Below the pieces are notes generated by a model, which made no database searches, was not told the DNA's origin, and was given only the letters and a program-made list of their open reading frames with translations. From Diphasiastrum complanatum (taxonomy: Eukaryota; Streptophyta; Lycopodiopsida; Lycopodiales; Lycopodiaceae): DNA of 64,000 nucleotides. A program made the translations under genes and the position numbers. Each line of letters begins with the position of its first letter. Positions within the stretch are counted from its first letter, which is position 1. The stretch lies in NCBI GenBank assembly GCA_029204225.1, contig MU832252.1, forward strand, positions 16,874 through 80,873. Reading direction: 5' to 3'. Positions 47,255-59,603 of the stretch are shown here, in pieces.

Positions 47255-48641
47255 TTGGATCGGATTTCTACAGTTAGTGAAATGGAAACATTGGATTATT
47301 ATGAGTATGAAGTTTTTTCAATTTATACTATTCCAGTTGTGGATGTTCCTGAAATGAATCTAAATGGTTGTGAATTCTCAGCAATTCTTAACTCAAAAAA
47401 TTTAGGTCATGAACAAGCAATGAAAGAACAGATCATAAATGAATTTAGGGATGTTTTTCCATCTGAATTACCTCATGGTTTACCACCGTTTAGGTCAGTA
47501 GACCACATGATTGAGTTAATTCTAGGAAGTCAGCCTGTCTCTAGACAACCTTATAGGTTCTCTCAGAAAGAGGAGATAGAGATTTCAAATCAAATAGAAA
47601 ACTATATGAGGATGGGACATATACAACCTAGTAAATCACCATGGGGCATTCCTGTTCTTCTTAAAGCGAAGAAAGATGGGGGTTTCCGAATGTGTGTGGA
47701 TTACAAGGGGCTCAATAAAGTGACTAGTGGAGCACGGTATTTCACCAAGATAGATCTCAGGATAGGATACCATCAAATAAGGGTTAAGTCGGAAGATGTC
47801 CAAAAGACAAGATTTCGTTCTGGATTTGGTCATTATGAATTTTTAGTGTTGCCATTTGGATTAACGAATGTCCAGCAATGTTCCAGCAAATGATGAACGA
47901 TTTATTTCGTCCATATTTGGGGAAGTTTGTGGTAGTATTCTTAAACAACATTCTCATTTACAGTAAATCCTTGGTGGAACATGTAGAACACTTAAAAAGC
48001 GTCTTGATGAAACTCTGTCAGGAGTTACTATACGCTAAAGAGTCCAAGTTTGAGTTCTTTAAGAAAGAGTTGCTTTATCTCGGTCATAAGATCACAGTTA
48101 ATGAGATCAAGATTGACGAGGATAAAATCAAGATTGTGATTGAGTGGCCAATTCCGGGAACTGTGAGGCTCCTGTTGAATGAGGAATTGAATCAATGTTT
48201 TGAGAAACTTAAAACAATGATTGTTTCAGCTCCCGTGTTACAAATTGCAATTCCAGATTTATCTTACGTCGTGAGAACGGACACAAGTGATGTTGCAGTT
48301 GGAGCGGTTCTATTATAGATGGATAGGCCATAGAGTTTGAAAGCAAAAAATTCATTGGTCCTTAGTTGCGTTATACTACGCAGGAAAAAGAATTGTTTGT
48401 TGTAGTCCATGCACTTAAAACCTGGAGACACTACTTGTATGGTAGTAAGTTTGTAGTGTATACAGATCACCAGCCTCTTAAGTATTTTTGTAATCAACAT
48501 GATCTTTGGGGGAGAAAAGCTCGATGGACTGAGTTGATGCAAGAATTCGATCATGAAATCCGTTACATAAGAGGCAGCTCTAATCAAGTTGCAGATGCTC
48601 TTAGTCGGATCGATGAGCTGAACGAGTTGTCATTCACCTAG
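47255..48641 (+). pseudogene. Gypsy-2 reverse transcriptase and RNase H
   Basis: The linker has [20 protein letters not shown], then RPYRF-like [15 protein letters not shown] has [13 protein letters not shown] with a deletion of about 15 codons before [20 protein letters not shown], then LPFGLTN. A frame change near 47,880 leads to VVVFLNNILIYS: both catalytic aspartates of the LDD motif are asparagine. RNase H (to 48,641) has VYTDHQPLKYFCNQHDL and QVADALSRIDEL. The enzyme would be dead. Confidence 0.88.
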
Positions 48642-48669
48642 ATTTCTACGGATCTATATCTTTTGTTGA

Positions 48670-49141
48670 GAGAAAAATATGAATCAGATTCTCATTTGGT
48701 CACATTTGGAACATTGTTAAGACCAGAAGAAATGTGGACAGTGTTGAGTCAGAAACACAGGGGACTCAACTCACTAAGAAAGATAAGAAGATTGTAGAAC
48801 AATTCACCATTCGAGATGGACTACTATTTCGGAATGGAAAAGTTTGTGTACTTGGTGATGATGAGCTGAAACAGAAGATTTTGTTTGAATGTCATGACAT
48901 ACCCTGTGCAGGACATCCTGGTATACACAAGACTCTGGACTTGGTTAAGAGAAAATTTTATTGGCCAAAGCTCAAGCCATATGTCGAGTCATATGTTGTT
49001 AAATGCGCAAAGGCTGAATGCCATAAGGCTGGTGGTTTGTTGCTTCCATTAGATAAATCAGATAAGAAATGGGAAAGCATATCTATGGATTTTGTAGTTT
49101 GACTTCCAAAGACCCAATGGCAAAATGATTCTATTTGGGTC
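48670..49141 (+). pseudogene. Gypsy-2 integrase, N-terminal part
   Basis: Zinc-binding part ECHDIPCAGHPGIHKTLDLV; the second CxxC of the knuckle (KCKPCQLAK in Gypsy-1) is lost by a small in-frame deletion to VVKCAKAECHK. It ends in SISMDFVV and the start of the core. Confidence 0.8.
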
Positions 49142-49942
49142 CACAGAGAGCACGATGAAAGTTTGAATAAATCAAACTAATATCAGTGTCTTCAATCGGA
49201 TTTGTTTCTGATCTATGTAATATTTACCTTGATTTAATCAGCGTGCGAAAATAATATGCGGAATTAAGAGACAACTTAAGACAATTTTAGACAAATAGAA
49301 ACTATTGATCAAAAATGAATTTATAATTCTGAATCAGAATCAGGATACATCTCTTGCTATCTTATCTCGCTGTTGTGTCTCTGATTGAATGAGTATGAGA
49401 GTCTCTTCAGTGTGAGTTTTACAATGAGTAGTGCACATGTATTTATATTGCTACAGGACAGGTCCTTTGGCCTTTTAATTACAGGTCCTTTTGTCTTTTA
49501 ATTCTCTATAATAGTAGATCTAACCATTTATGATGGACGCTCTGTTTCCAGGGTCGAATAATTTCTGTTCACGAATTATTCGCGACAGTCTGTCTCTTCG
49601 TCACAACTTCATGTATATTCACGATACTTGTCTCTTCGCGACATTTTCGTCTTTTGCGAATTGTTCACAACAGATGACAGATGAACTTTGAACAAGAAAC
49701 AAAATATTTCGTGACAAGATTTTGTTCGCGAATCTTTCGAGCTTCAACAAGAAACCACGAGCTTCTACAAGAAACTGTTCCGCGAATCTTTCAGATTTCA
49801 AGCAAGGGAAATTTCGCGAATCCTTCGAGGTTGATCACAAATAGAAATGTTTTGAGTTCACGTTCGTTTCTCATTCTTTGTCAAGTAAACTGCACACTTT
49901 GTTAGTAGAATCGAGATCTGTCTGATCAGGTGTTCTACAACT
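49142..49942. other. Unassigned 0.8-kb stretch with TTCGCGAA words
   Basis: It lies between the end of Gypsy-2 and the Copia-E LTR. Words such as TTCGCGAA, CGCGAATCTTTC and CACGAATT recur between about 49,565 and 49,835. It may be a fragment of another LTR. The alternative, that the Copia-E LTR extends through it, is less likely because Copia-D and E diverge at 49,943. Confidence 0.4.
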
Positions 49943-50192
49943 TGTCAACAATCAGATATGCAACATCAAGCATTCACCACAAGAAGGCGGAAGAAGAACA
50001 CACACAATCACGCTATCACACTGCAGCATACTGAATGTAAAATGTACAAATAAACCTTGGACCCCTGATAGAGAGAGAAGACCTACGAGTAGACTAATAG
50101 GCTACCCTACGACTAATGACAGCTGGTCACAACTGTCAACATGAATGTACCTCGTAAACAGTAACAACGAAGTTTATCATTGATTTCTAACA
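49943..50192 (-). repeat. Copia-E 3' LTR
   Basis: 250 bases. On the minus strand it starts TGTTAGAAATCAATGATAAA after the purine tract GAGGGAGAG and ends GTTGACA. It matches the Copia-D LTR. Confidence 0.75.
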
Positions 50193-52091
50193 CTCTCCCT
50201 CAATGATAAAATTACATTCTTCTATTCCAAATAGAGTACGAAACCTCTCAAATTTACATCTACCTAATGACTTAGTAAAAATATCTGCCCTTTGATCTTC
50301 AGATTTACAAAAAAGAAGATCAATGGCTCCATCAAGAATTTTCTCTGGAACAAAATGGTAGTGTATTTTGATGTGCTTGGTTTGAGCATGTAAAACTGGA
50401 TTTTTGGCAAGGTGAATGCAACTTTGATTATCGCAAGATATAGTAGTCGCATCCACCTATGGTTGACCTAAATCCACAAGCAATCTTCGTAACCATACCG
50501 CTTCTTGTGTAGCATTACCGAGTGCTCGATATTCAGCTTCCATTGATAATAAGTCTACTGTAGGTTGCTTTTTTCTACTCCATGAAATTGTAGTTGTACC
50601 ATAACTTAATGTATGGCCACTGGTAGATCTTCTGTCATCAATATTACCTACCCAATCGGCATCTGTATAACCTACCAACATTGGCGCTTCAGGCTGATCA
50701 TACTTCAAACCAAAATTCAATGTCCCTCAAATGTATCTGAGAATACGTTTAGCAGACTTCCAGTGTGCTTGACTAGGATCTTGCATAAATTGACTAACAA
50801 CACCAACAACATAAGAAATATCAGGTCGTGTGTGTGTCAAATAAATCAAACTACCCACCAGCTGTCTATACAAATAAGCATCCACTTTCTCAGATTCATC
50901 ATATGCAGTAAGCTTCATGTTGACATCCATAGGTGTTCTCAAAGGCTTATAATCCTGCATATTGAACTTATAAAGCAAATCGCGTGTATATTTGCTTTGT
51001 GTAAGAAAGACTATGTCTTCCTTTTGCCATACTTCAATGCCAAGACAATAGTGCATCAATCCTAGATCACTCATGTCAAAAGCATTGGAAAGATCTGATT
51101 ATATTTCATCAATTAAGCTCTCATTACTTCCTGTAATAATTAAATCATCCACCTACAACACAATGAACACTATATCTGAATCTTGCCTTAGAATGTAAAG
51201 ATAAGAATCAGCATTACTCTTTACCATTCCCCTTCGCTTGAAGTGTTCATCAATGCAAGAGTACCACGCCCGTGGTGCTTGCTTCAATCCATAGATAGCT
51301 TTGTTGAGCTTACAAACGAGATGCTCTCTCCCTGACTCAACAAATCCTTGAGGTTGTACTAAGTACACCTCTTCATCCAACATTCCATTAAGAAAAGCAA
51401 ATTTAACATCCATTTGTTGGATCTCCCAACCATAGAAAGCAGAAATAGCAATGATAGAACGTAGAGTTACCATCTTAGCTACGGCTGCAAAGGTTTTCTC
51501 AAAATCAATACCTTCCTGCTGTTCAAATCCTCTCCCAACCAACCGTGCTTTGTACTTGTTGAGTTGCCCATCAACTCCATATTTGATCTTGTATATCCAT
51601 TTACAAGTGATAGGCGTCTTACCATCAGGTAGCTCAACCAAGTTCCACATCATATTTTTCGACATAGCTTCCATTTTTGTTTCCATAGCTTCACGCCACT
51701 CCTTGTGCTCCTTTGCTTTATCAAAAGTTTTTGGTTCTTGAGCCTTGAGCTCAGAACCCATTAGGGCTAGATTTATCTCTAATCTTGCAGGAGGTTTTCG
51801 ATTTCTACTTGATCTTCTAAGCTCTCCCTGCTCACTTGATTCGGGAGTATCTCCCTTATTAGCATCACTTGTTACTGACAAGTACCACTTAGGCACTCTC
51901 CTAGGAATTTCATTATTAACGTTGTTTTTTTCCATTGGCTCTTCCATATCGACACCAACTTCTTCCTTCACTTGCACTTTAGCTTTATCGTCAAAGGGAT
52001 CAATTGTCAATTTTATTTGGTCATTTTGACCCATCTCATCAAAAGTAGCATATCTAGAAATCACGATCTTTTGTGCATCTGTGTCATACAT
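50193..52091 (-). pseudogene. Copia-E reverse transcriptase and RNase H
   Basis: The reading 51,153-52,091 has linker sequence LRRSSRNRKPPARLE and RT blocks [32 protein letters not shown] and AIYGLKQAPRAWYSCIDEHF. At 51,153 the tyrosine codon of YVDD is TAG. The reading continues VDDLIITGSN, a stop, then (50,727-51,074) DLGLMHYCLGIEVW and SLIYLTHTRPDISYVVGVV, then (50,457-50,720) YTDADWVGNIDDRRSTSGHT, then DNQSCIHLAKNPVLHAQTKH. Few breaks overall. Confidence 0.88.
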
Positions 52092-52160
52092 CCTATATGC
52101 CTTGGCTCTTTCATCATATCCAAGGAAAATACACTTAACAGCCTTTGCATCTAGTTTCTT

Positions 52161-53012
<852 letters not shown>

Positions 53013-53200
53013 AGCTTAAGTAAAAGATCTCAAATTCAATTTGTAGAGTCGATTCCCGTTGACTCTAGCTCCTGTAGCAATCACTTTGTAGTGATTCTTG
53101 ATGTCTTTGACAAGACATTTGTCACCGTCAAACTCAATCTTGAGTTGTTGATTAGCCATCGTCCCAACAGATAGTAGATTGTTAGTTAAGCCTTTAAGAG

Positions 53201-54880
53201 GAGTCTACATTTATTACATTGCTTAAAAATACTACTAGCTCCTAATGGTCATTCCTTCTCTAGGATTCACCATGAGGCTCACATGATTTTGAACTGTATT
53301 CCTAGTTAGTAATTCTCGACTCTCATTTTCATCCTTCTCTCTTCCTTCTGAGACCTCCTCGGTCAAGGGTGAGAGGTGCTCTTTATAACAGCTCAGCTCG
53401 GCATCTTGGGGATTCTTCGGAATCCGCCAACATTGACCTTTGTATCAACAACTAATTATTAACAAAGTTGTCTAGATGCAAATTTCCTAGTGCGTTACTG
53501 CTCTAGTGAAACATAATTTGTCCCAATCGTAGTGCACCAGCCTAGAATTAAGTGCCACTACTCCCTACCATCATATATGCCATGCATTACCATATTTTTC
53601 TGTTTGAATATCGTGAATGTTTATTCTCTTTTATTTAGCACAATAAGTCTAGGACCTGATTCATGTGACTTCATAGACAAAAACACCTTGTACGATAAAC
53701 TTCAAGCGCCATGCTTCAAAAAAGAGATGTTGCACCGTGACATAGAACCTCTTCAGTACATTCAATAGAGAAATTTTCAAAATCTACAATCGTTGGCATG
53801 TTGCATGCCTTCCGCCATTCGTGAGTCTTTCACTATTCGTGCAAGCACCTTATCTATATTATCTTGCTAGCATTTACCTACAACTCAATCACATACGAAT
53901 GACTTTTTCAAACTTGATGTATATGAATCAAATTAGTGCATGTCATTGCTCCTCTACAATCCTTGTCCACCTTGAAAAGAAGGTTAAAAAACAGAGTGAT
54001 ATTAGGCAATGGAACCACTTGAATTCTTGGAAAAAACCAATTGATCCTAGTTGCTTCCAATATACCAAAAGGATATACTTCATAACCATTCTTAAAAGCT
54101 AGTGTTTCAGAAAGTTGAGACAGTCCAAGAATCGATTTGACATTTTTTTCCCCTCTAAATCGATTTCATAAATATTTTGAAAAAATGAGAACTTTCTAAA
54201 AATATCAAGTTTTTATTTCGGGGGTGCTTGAGTTTTTGCTCGATTCTTGATAAAAGTTACATGTAGCCAATAAAAGGTACTTATGTAAATCTATAACACT
54301 CTTCACCACGAAATTTCTAGAAGGGCCAAGGCGTGGTAAGGCAAGATAAAATATTTGGAAAAGAGTCATCTACAATTTGAATTTCTCAGCTATGTTTGGT
54401 ACTTTTTTATTGAATTAATTGTGCTCATTTTTTCACATGCTAGCTATTATCATCAATTGAATAGTTAGTAGTTGGGATGATTTTGAGTGAGCAAGAGTCT
54501 TGAGTTAAAGGTTTTGGAGGACAAGATTTTTCAAGAACTAACACGTCTTAAAAAAAAAATGCAAGTATTGAAGGGAATCTTGGGGAGAAGTGTATTACTC
54601 ACATGGATGGATGGATGGAATGATCTTGCACTTTTTGATCATGCAATTTGTTCCACCGTTGGATGAGTGAGAGAGTGAGTGTGGGGCCTTGCTTGCACCC
54701 TAATTGAGTCACACAACTGGGGAAAAGATTCAAGAATAATGGATGGTGCCTGCAGAGCACAAGGGTACATGAACAAGGAAAAAAGGGGCATGGACCTTAT
54801 GTACTAGGATGAGGAGGAAGAGCAGGAGGAGGAGGAGGAGGAGTCAGGACAGACATACAAATGAATCCTGCTTGCCATGA
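53201..54880. other. No gene seen
   Basis: AT-rich. An ATGG tract lies at about 54,603-54,617 and a GAGGAG tract at about 54,810-54,843. Plus readings at 53,532-53,768 and 53,821-54,102 are unrecognised. Confidence 0.4.
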
Positions 54881-55260
54881 CCCATGCTGACGTTTGGCTC
54901 AGGGCGACCTAACCGCCACGCGGCGCTGAAACAGTGCTGCCAAAGTGGGGACCTGGACCTCACCTTCTGTCGCATGATGGGACGCTTGTGTACTCAAAGT
55001 ACTACTCCCTCTGAGTCTCTCTCTTTCTCTAGTCTCTATTTCGTCTTCGTCTATTTTCAGCTGGCTGGACACGATACGCGGCTTCAGCTTGAGCTGCCGT
55101 TGGCCCGTTGCTCGTACTTCGCCCCACTTTGCCCGACCAGCAGCGCAACCTCTGCGTCCGCAGGTTGGCAGTGCTTCGCCGCTACGTTTGAATTGTTCTT
55201 TTTCTGGCTGTGGATGTATAGGTATAGCATACAGGACACTAATGTAACGCCATTCCAAGT
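54881..55260. other. GC-rich island of unknown nature
   Basis: It is clearly richer in G+C and CpG than the flanks. Open readings on both strands (54,884-55,297 plus; 54,899-55,465 minus) match nothing I know. It may be a promoter or first exon of an unseen gene, or a fragment of a GC-rich element. No splice-supported model was found. Confidence 0.3.
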
Positions 55261-56610
55261 ATCTGCTCTCTATTTTCAGCCTTTTTTTGCCTTTTAAAGT
55301 GATTGGAAAATTGGTTGAACTGCAACAGGAAAAGGCGTGGAAAAAACAAGTGGGTATCTTTTTCGAAGCATGGCCCTTGTTTCTCTTGACTTTGTATGGA
55401 GATTTGCATACATTTGTCCTGGTACAATGCAATCCAATGATGGTTATTTTGTCTAGATCACACATTGATTCTTCTTCAATGAAATGTTTTTGATAATTAT
55501 ATTGCTCGAGCGGGACTTGAATCTTGTATAGCCATCAAATATTTTTGCAAGGATCTATGAGATCTACTTGCAACTTATAAGCGTGTAAATTGCATTTTTC
55601 ATGAATTCCTTTGCAAGTTGCAAGGATCTCTATATCTGCTCCAAGCATGTAGACTACATAATTTTAATTCTGGCACCAGTGACTAAAATATTTCACAACA
55701 TTTACAGATTGCTACAATCTACCATATCTAACTCTTATCATAGAACCTCTCGAAGTTTTGTGGCCATCATAGCTCATGGCACAATACATATGTATATAAT
55801 TTAAATCTTACATATTAATTGCATGTTACGTATTCACAATTCCTCAACCATTATATCAGGCCCTTGATTGAATCTTCATGCTCTTGGTGATCAAATTTAA
55901 AACCCCTTCTTGCAAACGTTAGAAGGTGAAATTCATATATGGTCGATGTGCATTTAGTTGGTTATGGCATGTTCTTGAATGATTTGGTTTTTGGGTTCCA
56001 TATGGCATATAGAAGGGTCACTCTAACTTGTGTGCTTTTTGTTCTCTAACTTGAGATGTGGCACTCAATATCTAAATGAAATAGGTTTTGTTTGTAAGTT
56101 TGAGTGGAATGACAACATATGCGTAAGATTAAATATAGAATGCCATTTTCTAAGTTGGCAAGTTAGTAGCATGTGGGAGACCATTTCTTTTACTCAACCA
56201 ATGTGAATGAAAGATTGATGTTGTCTAAAAATGTAATCTAACTTCTCTCAAACAAACCTTCTTGGAATCTTGCACTAGAAGGCCAATGGAATTCTTCAGT
56301 TGTTGATGCGTCTTTGATGTTGAGCAAATTGATTTTTTGTTCCTAAAAAAAGTCCATCCACCAATGTTGATCAAACTCATCAAAAAACTGATAAGCTGCT
56401 TGAAACTTTGTTGTTTTCTTATTATTTGTTGTATCTTTTTTTGGGAAGACAATTGAAAAAAAAGAAAAAAAAGAAAAGGAATGATGAAAATGATGAGCAA
56501 GTCATCAATTCAGAAAAATTAGAAAGAAAAGTATTTTTAGAGATTAATTTTTGATGAAAAGTGACCTAAAAATCACTATTTTAGTCAGATCTTGAGTCAA
56601 ACAATTATAT
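55261..56610. other. No gene seen
   Basis: AT-rich intergenic DNA, with an A/T-rich low-complexity block near 56,450-56,480. Confidence 0.4.
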
Positions 56611-56614
56611 TAAC

Positions 56615-56960
56615 CTTCGCCAAGTTGCCAGATGATACATCCAGTTCAGATATACCTATATTGAGCTAGGCGAAAGTTGGTTTGTGTAGAAAGTACCTAT
56701 TTTGTAGCTAGGCGAGTGTTTAGATCTATGTTACCTTGGGAATCTTCGTCGAGCATGTTGCACTCATTATGAATCTTTGCCGACCTGACAGATGGATTCA
56801 GAACACCAAAATTAGGCTGGTCAAAGGTTGAAACCTAAATTTTTTCATTAAATGCAGTACCTAGGCAAAGGATGCACCTAGGCGAGGGATCAGATCTATA
56901 GAACCTTCGCTGAGCTACCCTATTGGTCAGGAACCTTCGTCGAGAATTTTGGAAGCTATT
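56615..56960. repeat. Diverged tandem duplication of about 155-170 bases
   Basis: Two copies begin near 56,617 and 56,775. Shared words in order are CTTCGCCRA or CTTTGCCGA, CCAGATG or ACAGATG, AGTACCTA, CTAGGCGAG, AGATCTATRK and finally CTTCGTCGAG near 56,745 and 56,936. Strongly diverged. Confidence 0.55.
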
Positions 56961-57561
56961 TTTTCAATAATGAATATGCCTATCAATTTTTGTCCAGAAA
57001 TGATTAGCCAAACTAGCACTTTGTCTTATTGGCCCTCCAAATTAGCTTATAAAAGGGCCAATTTCGAATTCATTTCTCATCAGTGCTAGCGAAGCTCTTG
57101 CGAAATTTTTTCGTGACCAAACTTTCTCCAGACTTTCAAACAACCTTTTGACAAGTTTCTAAGCTTTTCGTTCTTCATTTTTACCTGTTATCTTACTGTC
57201 ATTATGTCGTCCACCGAGTCATAGTCTTGTGTGATGTTCCGACCTCAACGGACATCATGGATTTGCCAGCACTAGAAAGATGGCTGAATGGCTGAATCTC
57301 GTCGAGCCCTTGCTCCTCAAGGCGATAGTAGGTATTCATGCCGTAGCCTTCTCAAACAAAATCAGTATAGAATTTATTAGCATGGATTTTGGTACTTGGA
57401 ACGAAACCAAGGCTAAATTTTATATCACTTTTTAAGGAGTAGTGCACAAGGTGTGGGGATCGGAGGCTGAACTTGCTGCAATCATGGTATAGTTTTTGGC
57501 CCACACGTTCCATTTCCTAATCAGGTGAACGCCGCTGTTGTACTTTTAGTTCTTCTCTAGG

Positions 57562-57761
57562 TTCTACTATGGCGGTCTCCCAACTAGTAGAAATAGAAAT
57601 GATCTAAAGGTCGTCGTGTAGGGTGGGTACGGATAGGATTTACTCAAATCATAGTTCTCTATTGGTTATCTAGGTCTCTTCTAAGGCGGTCTCCCTACTA
57701 GAAGTTGTAACCAATTACAAATGACATGCTATGTTCACTATGGCGGTCTCCCAACTAGTGA
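57562..57761. repeat. Three covarying short hairpins with a constant loop
   Basis: Hairpins at 57,562-57,592, 57,678-57,704 and 57,735-57,761. The stems are CTACTA/TAGTAG (8 bp in all, with outer TT/AA), CTTCTA/TAGAAG and TCACTA/TAGTGA. Between them stands WGGCGGTCTCCCWAC, whose first W and second W also covary (T with A, A with T, T with A). Confidence 0.75.
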
Positions 57762-57792
57762 TTTCCTACTTAAGAAATAAGCAACACAAATT

Positions 57793-58165
57793 AACTCCAC
57801 AGAGAGAAATAGAGACAAGGTGAGAGAGAGAGAATAATCCCATAAGCACATTCAACATGCTTATGAGACTAAGTCCAAGCTTAATGCTAATTAACTTGTG
57901 CACTTACAATAACTTAGAATTAAACTTAATTTGAACTTAGGAATTAACTTAACTTAGGAATTAAATCTTAAACTTAGACTTTCTAAGTTGAACCATTACA
58001 AATGATTGTTTGTAAAAATTAAACCTATATAGTAAAAGGTCTAAGTATAAGGTTCTCCTAATCTGAATTTACTTGTGGACTTACAAAACACATGCCACAA
58101 TAAATTCCTATGTTGGGCTAACAAAAGGGACAACATCCGCCATTAGGCCATTTGTAGACACTCAA
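57793..58165. other. No gene seen
   Basis: AT-rich with repeated AACTTAGRA words near 57,910-57,985. Probably belongs with the hairpin block as one insertion. Confidence 0.4.
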
Positions 58166-59124
58166 GTGGCTTAGTAACCATACCAATGATGGCTATCTTC
58201 TGGAAGCCATTCGTGATCGTGTCCTCCAGGCTGCACACCTGGTGAATAATTTTGTGATGGTAGGTAACCTTCGGAAAGAGAGGATCCCATCCCAGATCCT
58301 CCACCGATTGGTTGAGTCTAACTATGAGTTAGACAAGGGGACCGTACAACCTTATGATTGGTATAACACGAACTCTAGAGAATTGAAGAGGGCCATAAAG
58401 AGTAACACCAAGAAGCAATTCGCTGCTAGCTATCTTTTTTCCTCCTAAGTCACCTCATACCTAGAGAGTAGGATTTATGGGTTTCATGCTGAATCAATGC
58501 TAGCCGTTTAAGCTAGCACCAGCTGAATCATCACACCAGGCGTCTACTTCACAGAGTCGTAGGCGAGTCCACAACGAGATAGTTTCACTCCACTCGCCTC
58601 CCGCGTCTCGTCAACGAACTCAGCCACCACCTTCAACTGTGCAACCACTTTCTGTTGCTAGCCGCTATGAACTTCCCATTTCCCCATCCTTTGCAACCAC
58701 CCTCACCATTCATTCCTCGCAAGTGCCTTCTATGATTATTGGTTCCATCGTCCAAGTCGCAGAAGCACGGGCTGCGTAACCCCTACATTCGACAATGATG
58801 TCCCCTTCCACTCAGCATTTCATGGAACTGTTTGATGATTCCAACCCACTCGAGGCTGATGAACAGTTTATCATGTCTCAGATCTCTACACCCTTTTATC
58901 CCAAATCCTCTCACATGAACAAGCAGTGGCCAATGTCCTCCAGTCGACTCAGATTCAGATGCCGGTCATGGCAACATTCTCACCACCATCGCAAGATCAA
59001 GGGCAGGATGACTCGGGCAATGAACATATGGAGCATGAACCACCAACTACCAAAGTAGGGCCTTCCACACGTAAGGCCACTCCATTGTTTCGAAGACCAA
59101 TCACCATCGAAGAGGATATTTAGA

Positions 59125-59603
59125 ATTTTCTATCCGTACATTATAGCAAGCTACTATATGTCATAGGTGTGAACCTAAAAATAAAAATATAGATCATTCT
59201 ACACATAGAATTGCAAGATATCACAAGTATAGTGCCCCAATGGATGGTAGAACCCAAGAGAACCATGTATAAGCATGAAATGAGATAGAGAAGAGAGAAG
59301 AGATGCTTCTCCATGAGTTACATCCTTTTATAACAAGTCCAAACCCTATTTGCCCACCTGGATTTCCCTCCAAAATGTAAACCCTACTACTTTTGGGTCT
59401 AGATTCAATGTACCCAACATTTAAATTTGAATCTACTCAAACTCGACTTCTAAATTTCTCACACTTTCAAAAAGTGTCTATTCAAATGAAATTTAGACTA
59501 GTTAACTTTGAAAAGTCAAACTTTAAGTCTAATATAAAGTTGGACTCAATTAGCCAAATATAGAAATGTAGCAAACATGATTAAACTAGTTGAATTTCTC
59601 ACA
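59125..59603 (-). repeat. Copia-G 3' LTR, truncated
   Basis: On the minus strand it starts TGTGAGAAATTCAACTAG after the purine tract GTTGAAGAGGGAG. It matches the Copia-B LTR and the solo LTR 40,623-41,276 but lacks about the last 170 bases at its left end. Confidence 0.82.

Larger units (their letters stand above)
44150..49141 (+). mobile_element. Gypsy-2: truncated chromodomain gypsy element
   Basis: Same family as Gypsy-1 but on the plus strand. It begins inside the leader, about 170 bases after the LTR would have ended, and stops in the integrase core after GATTCTATTTGGGT. Both LTRs and the integrase C-terminus are absent, and no target duplication is visible. This suggests deletion-mediated joining at both ends. 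Confidence 0.88.
57190..59120 (+). pseudogene. Degenerate, unrecognised element-like coding remnant
   Basis: Pieces: near 57,380-57,530 ISMDFGTWNETKAKFYITF, AELAAIMV and AHTFHFLI; at 58,242-58,448 MNNFVMVGNLRKERIPSQIL and DKGTVQPYDWYNT; near 58,900-59,120 EQAVANVLQSTQIQMPVMAT, then SGNEHMEHEPPTTKVGPS. The whole is full of stops, and the block 57,540-58,165 in its middle looks like a separate insertion. It might be a plant transposon-associated protein, but I cannot assign a family. Confidence 0.35.

Noticed and set aside
49142-50192. Copia-E LTR of about 1 kb
   Set aside because: Copia-D and Copia-E LTRs diverge right after TTGACA, which also gives proper TG...CA ends, so the shorter LTR is favoured.
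54899-55465. 188-residue minus-strand reading
   Set aside because: Low-complexity parts, no domain, no splice support; it depends on the GC-rich island.
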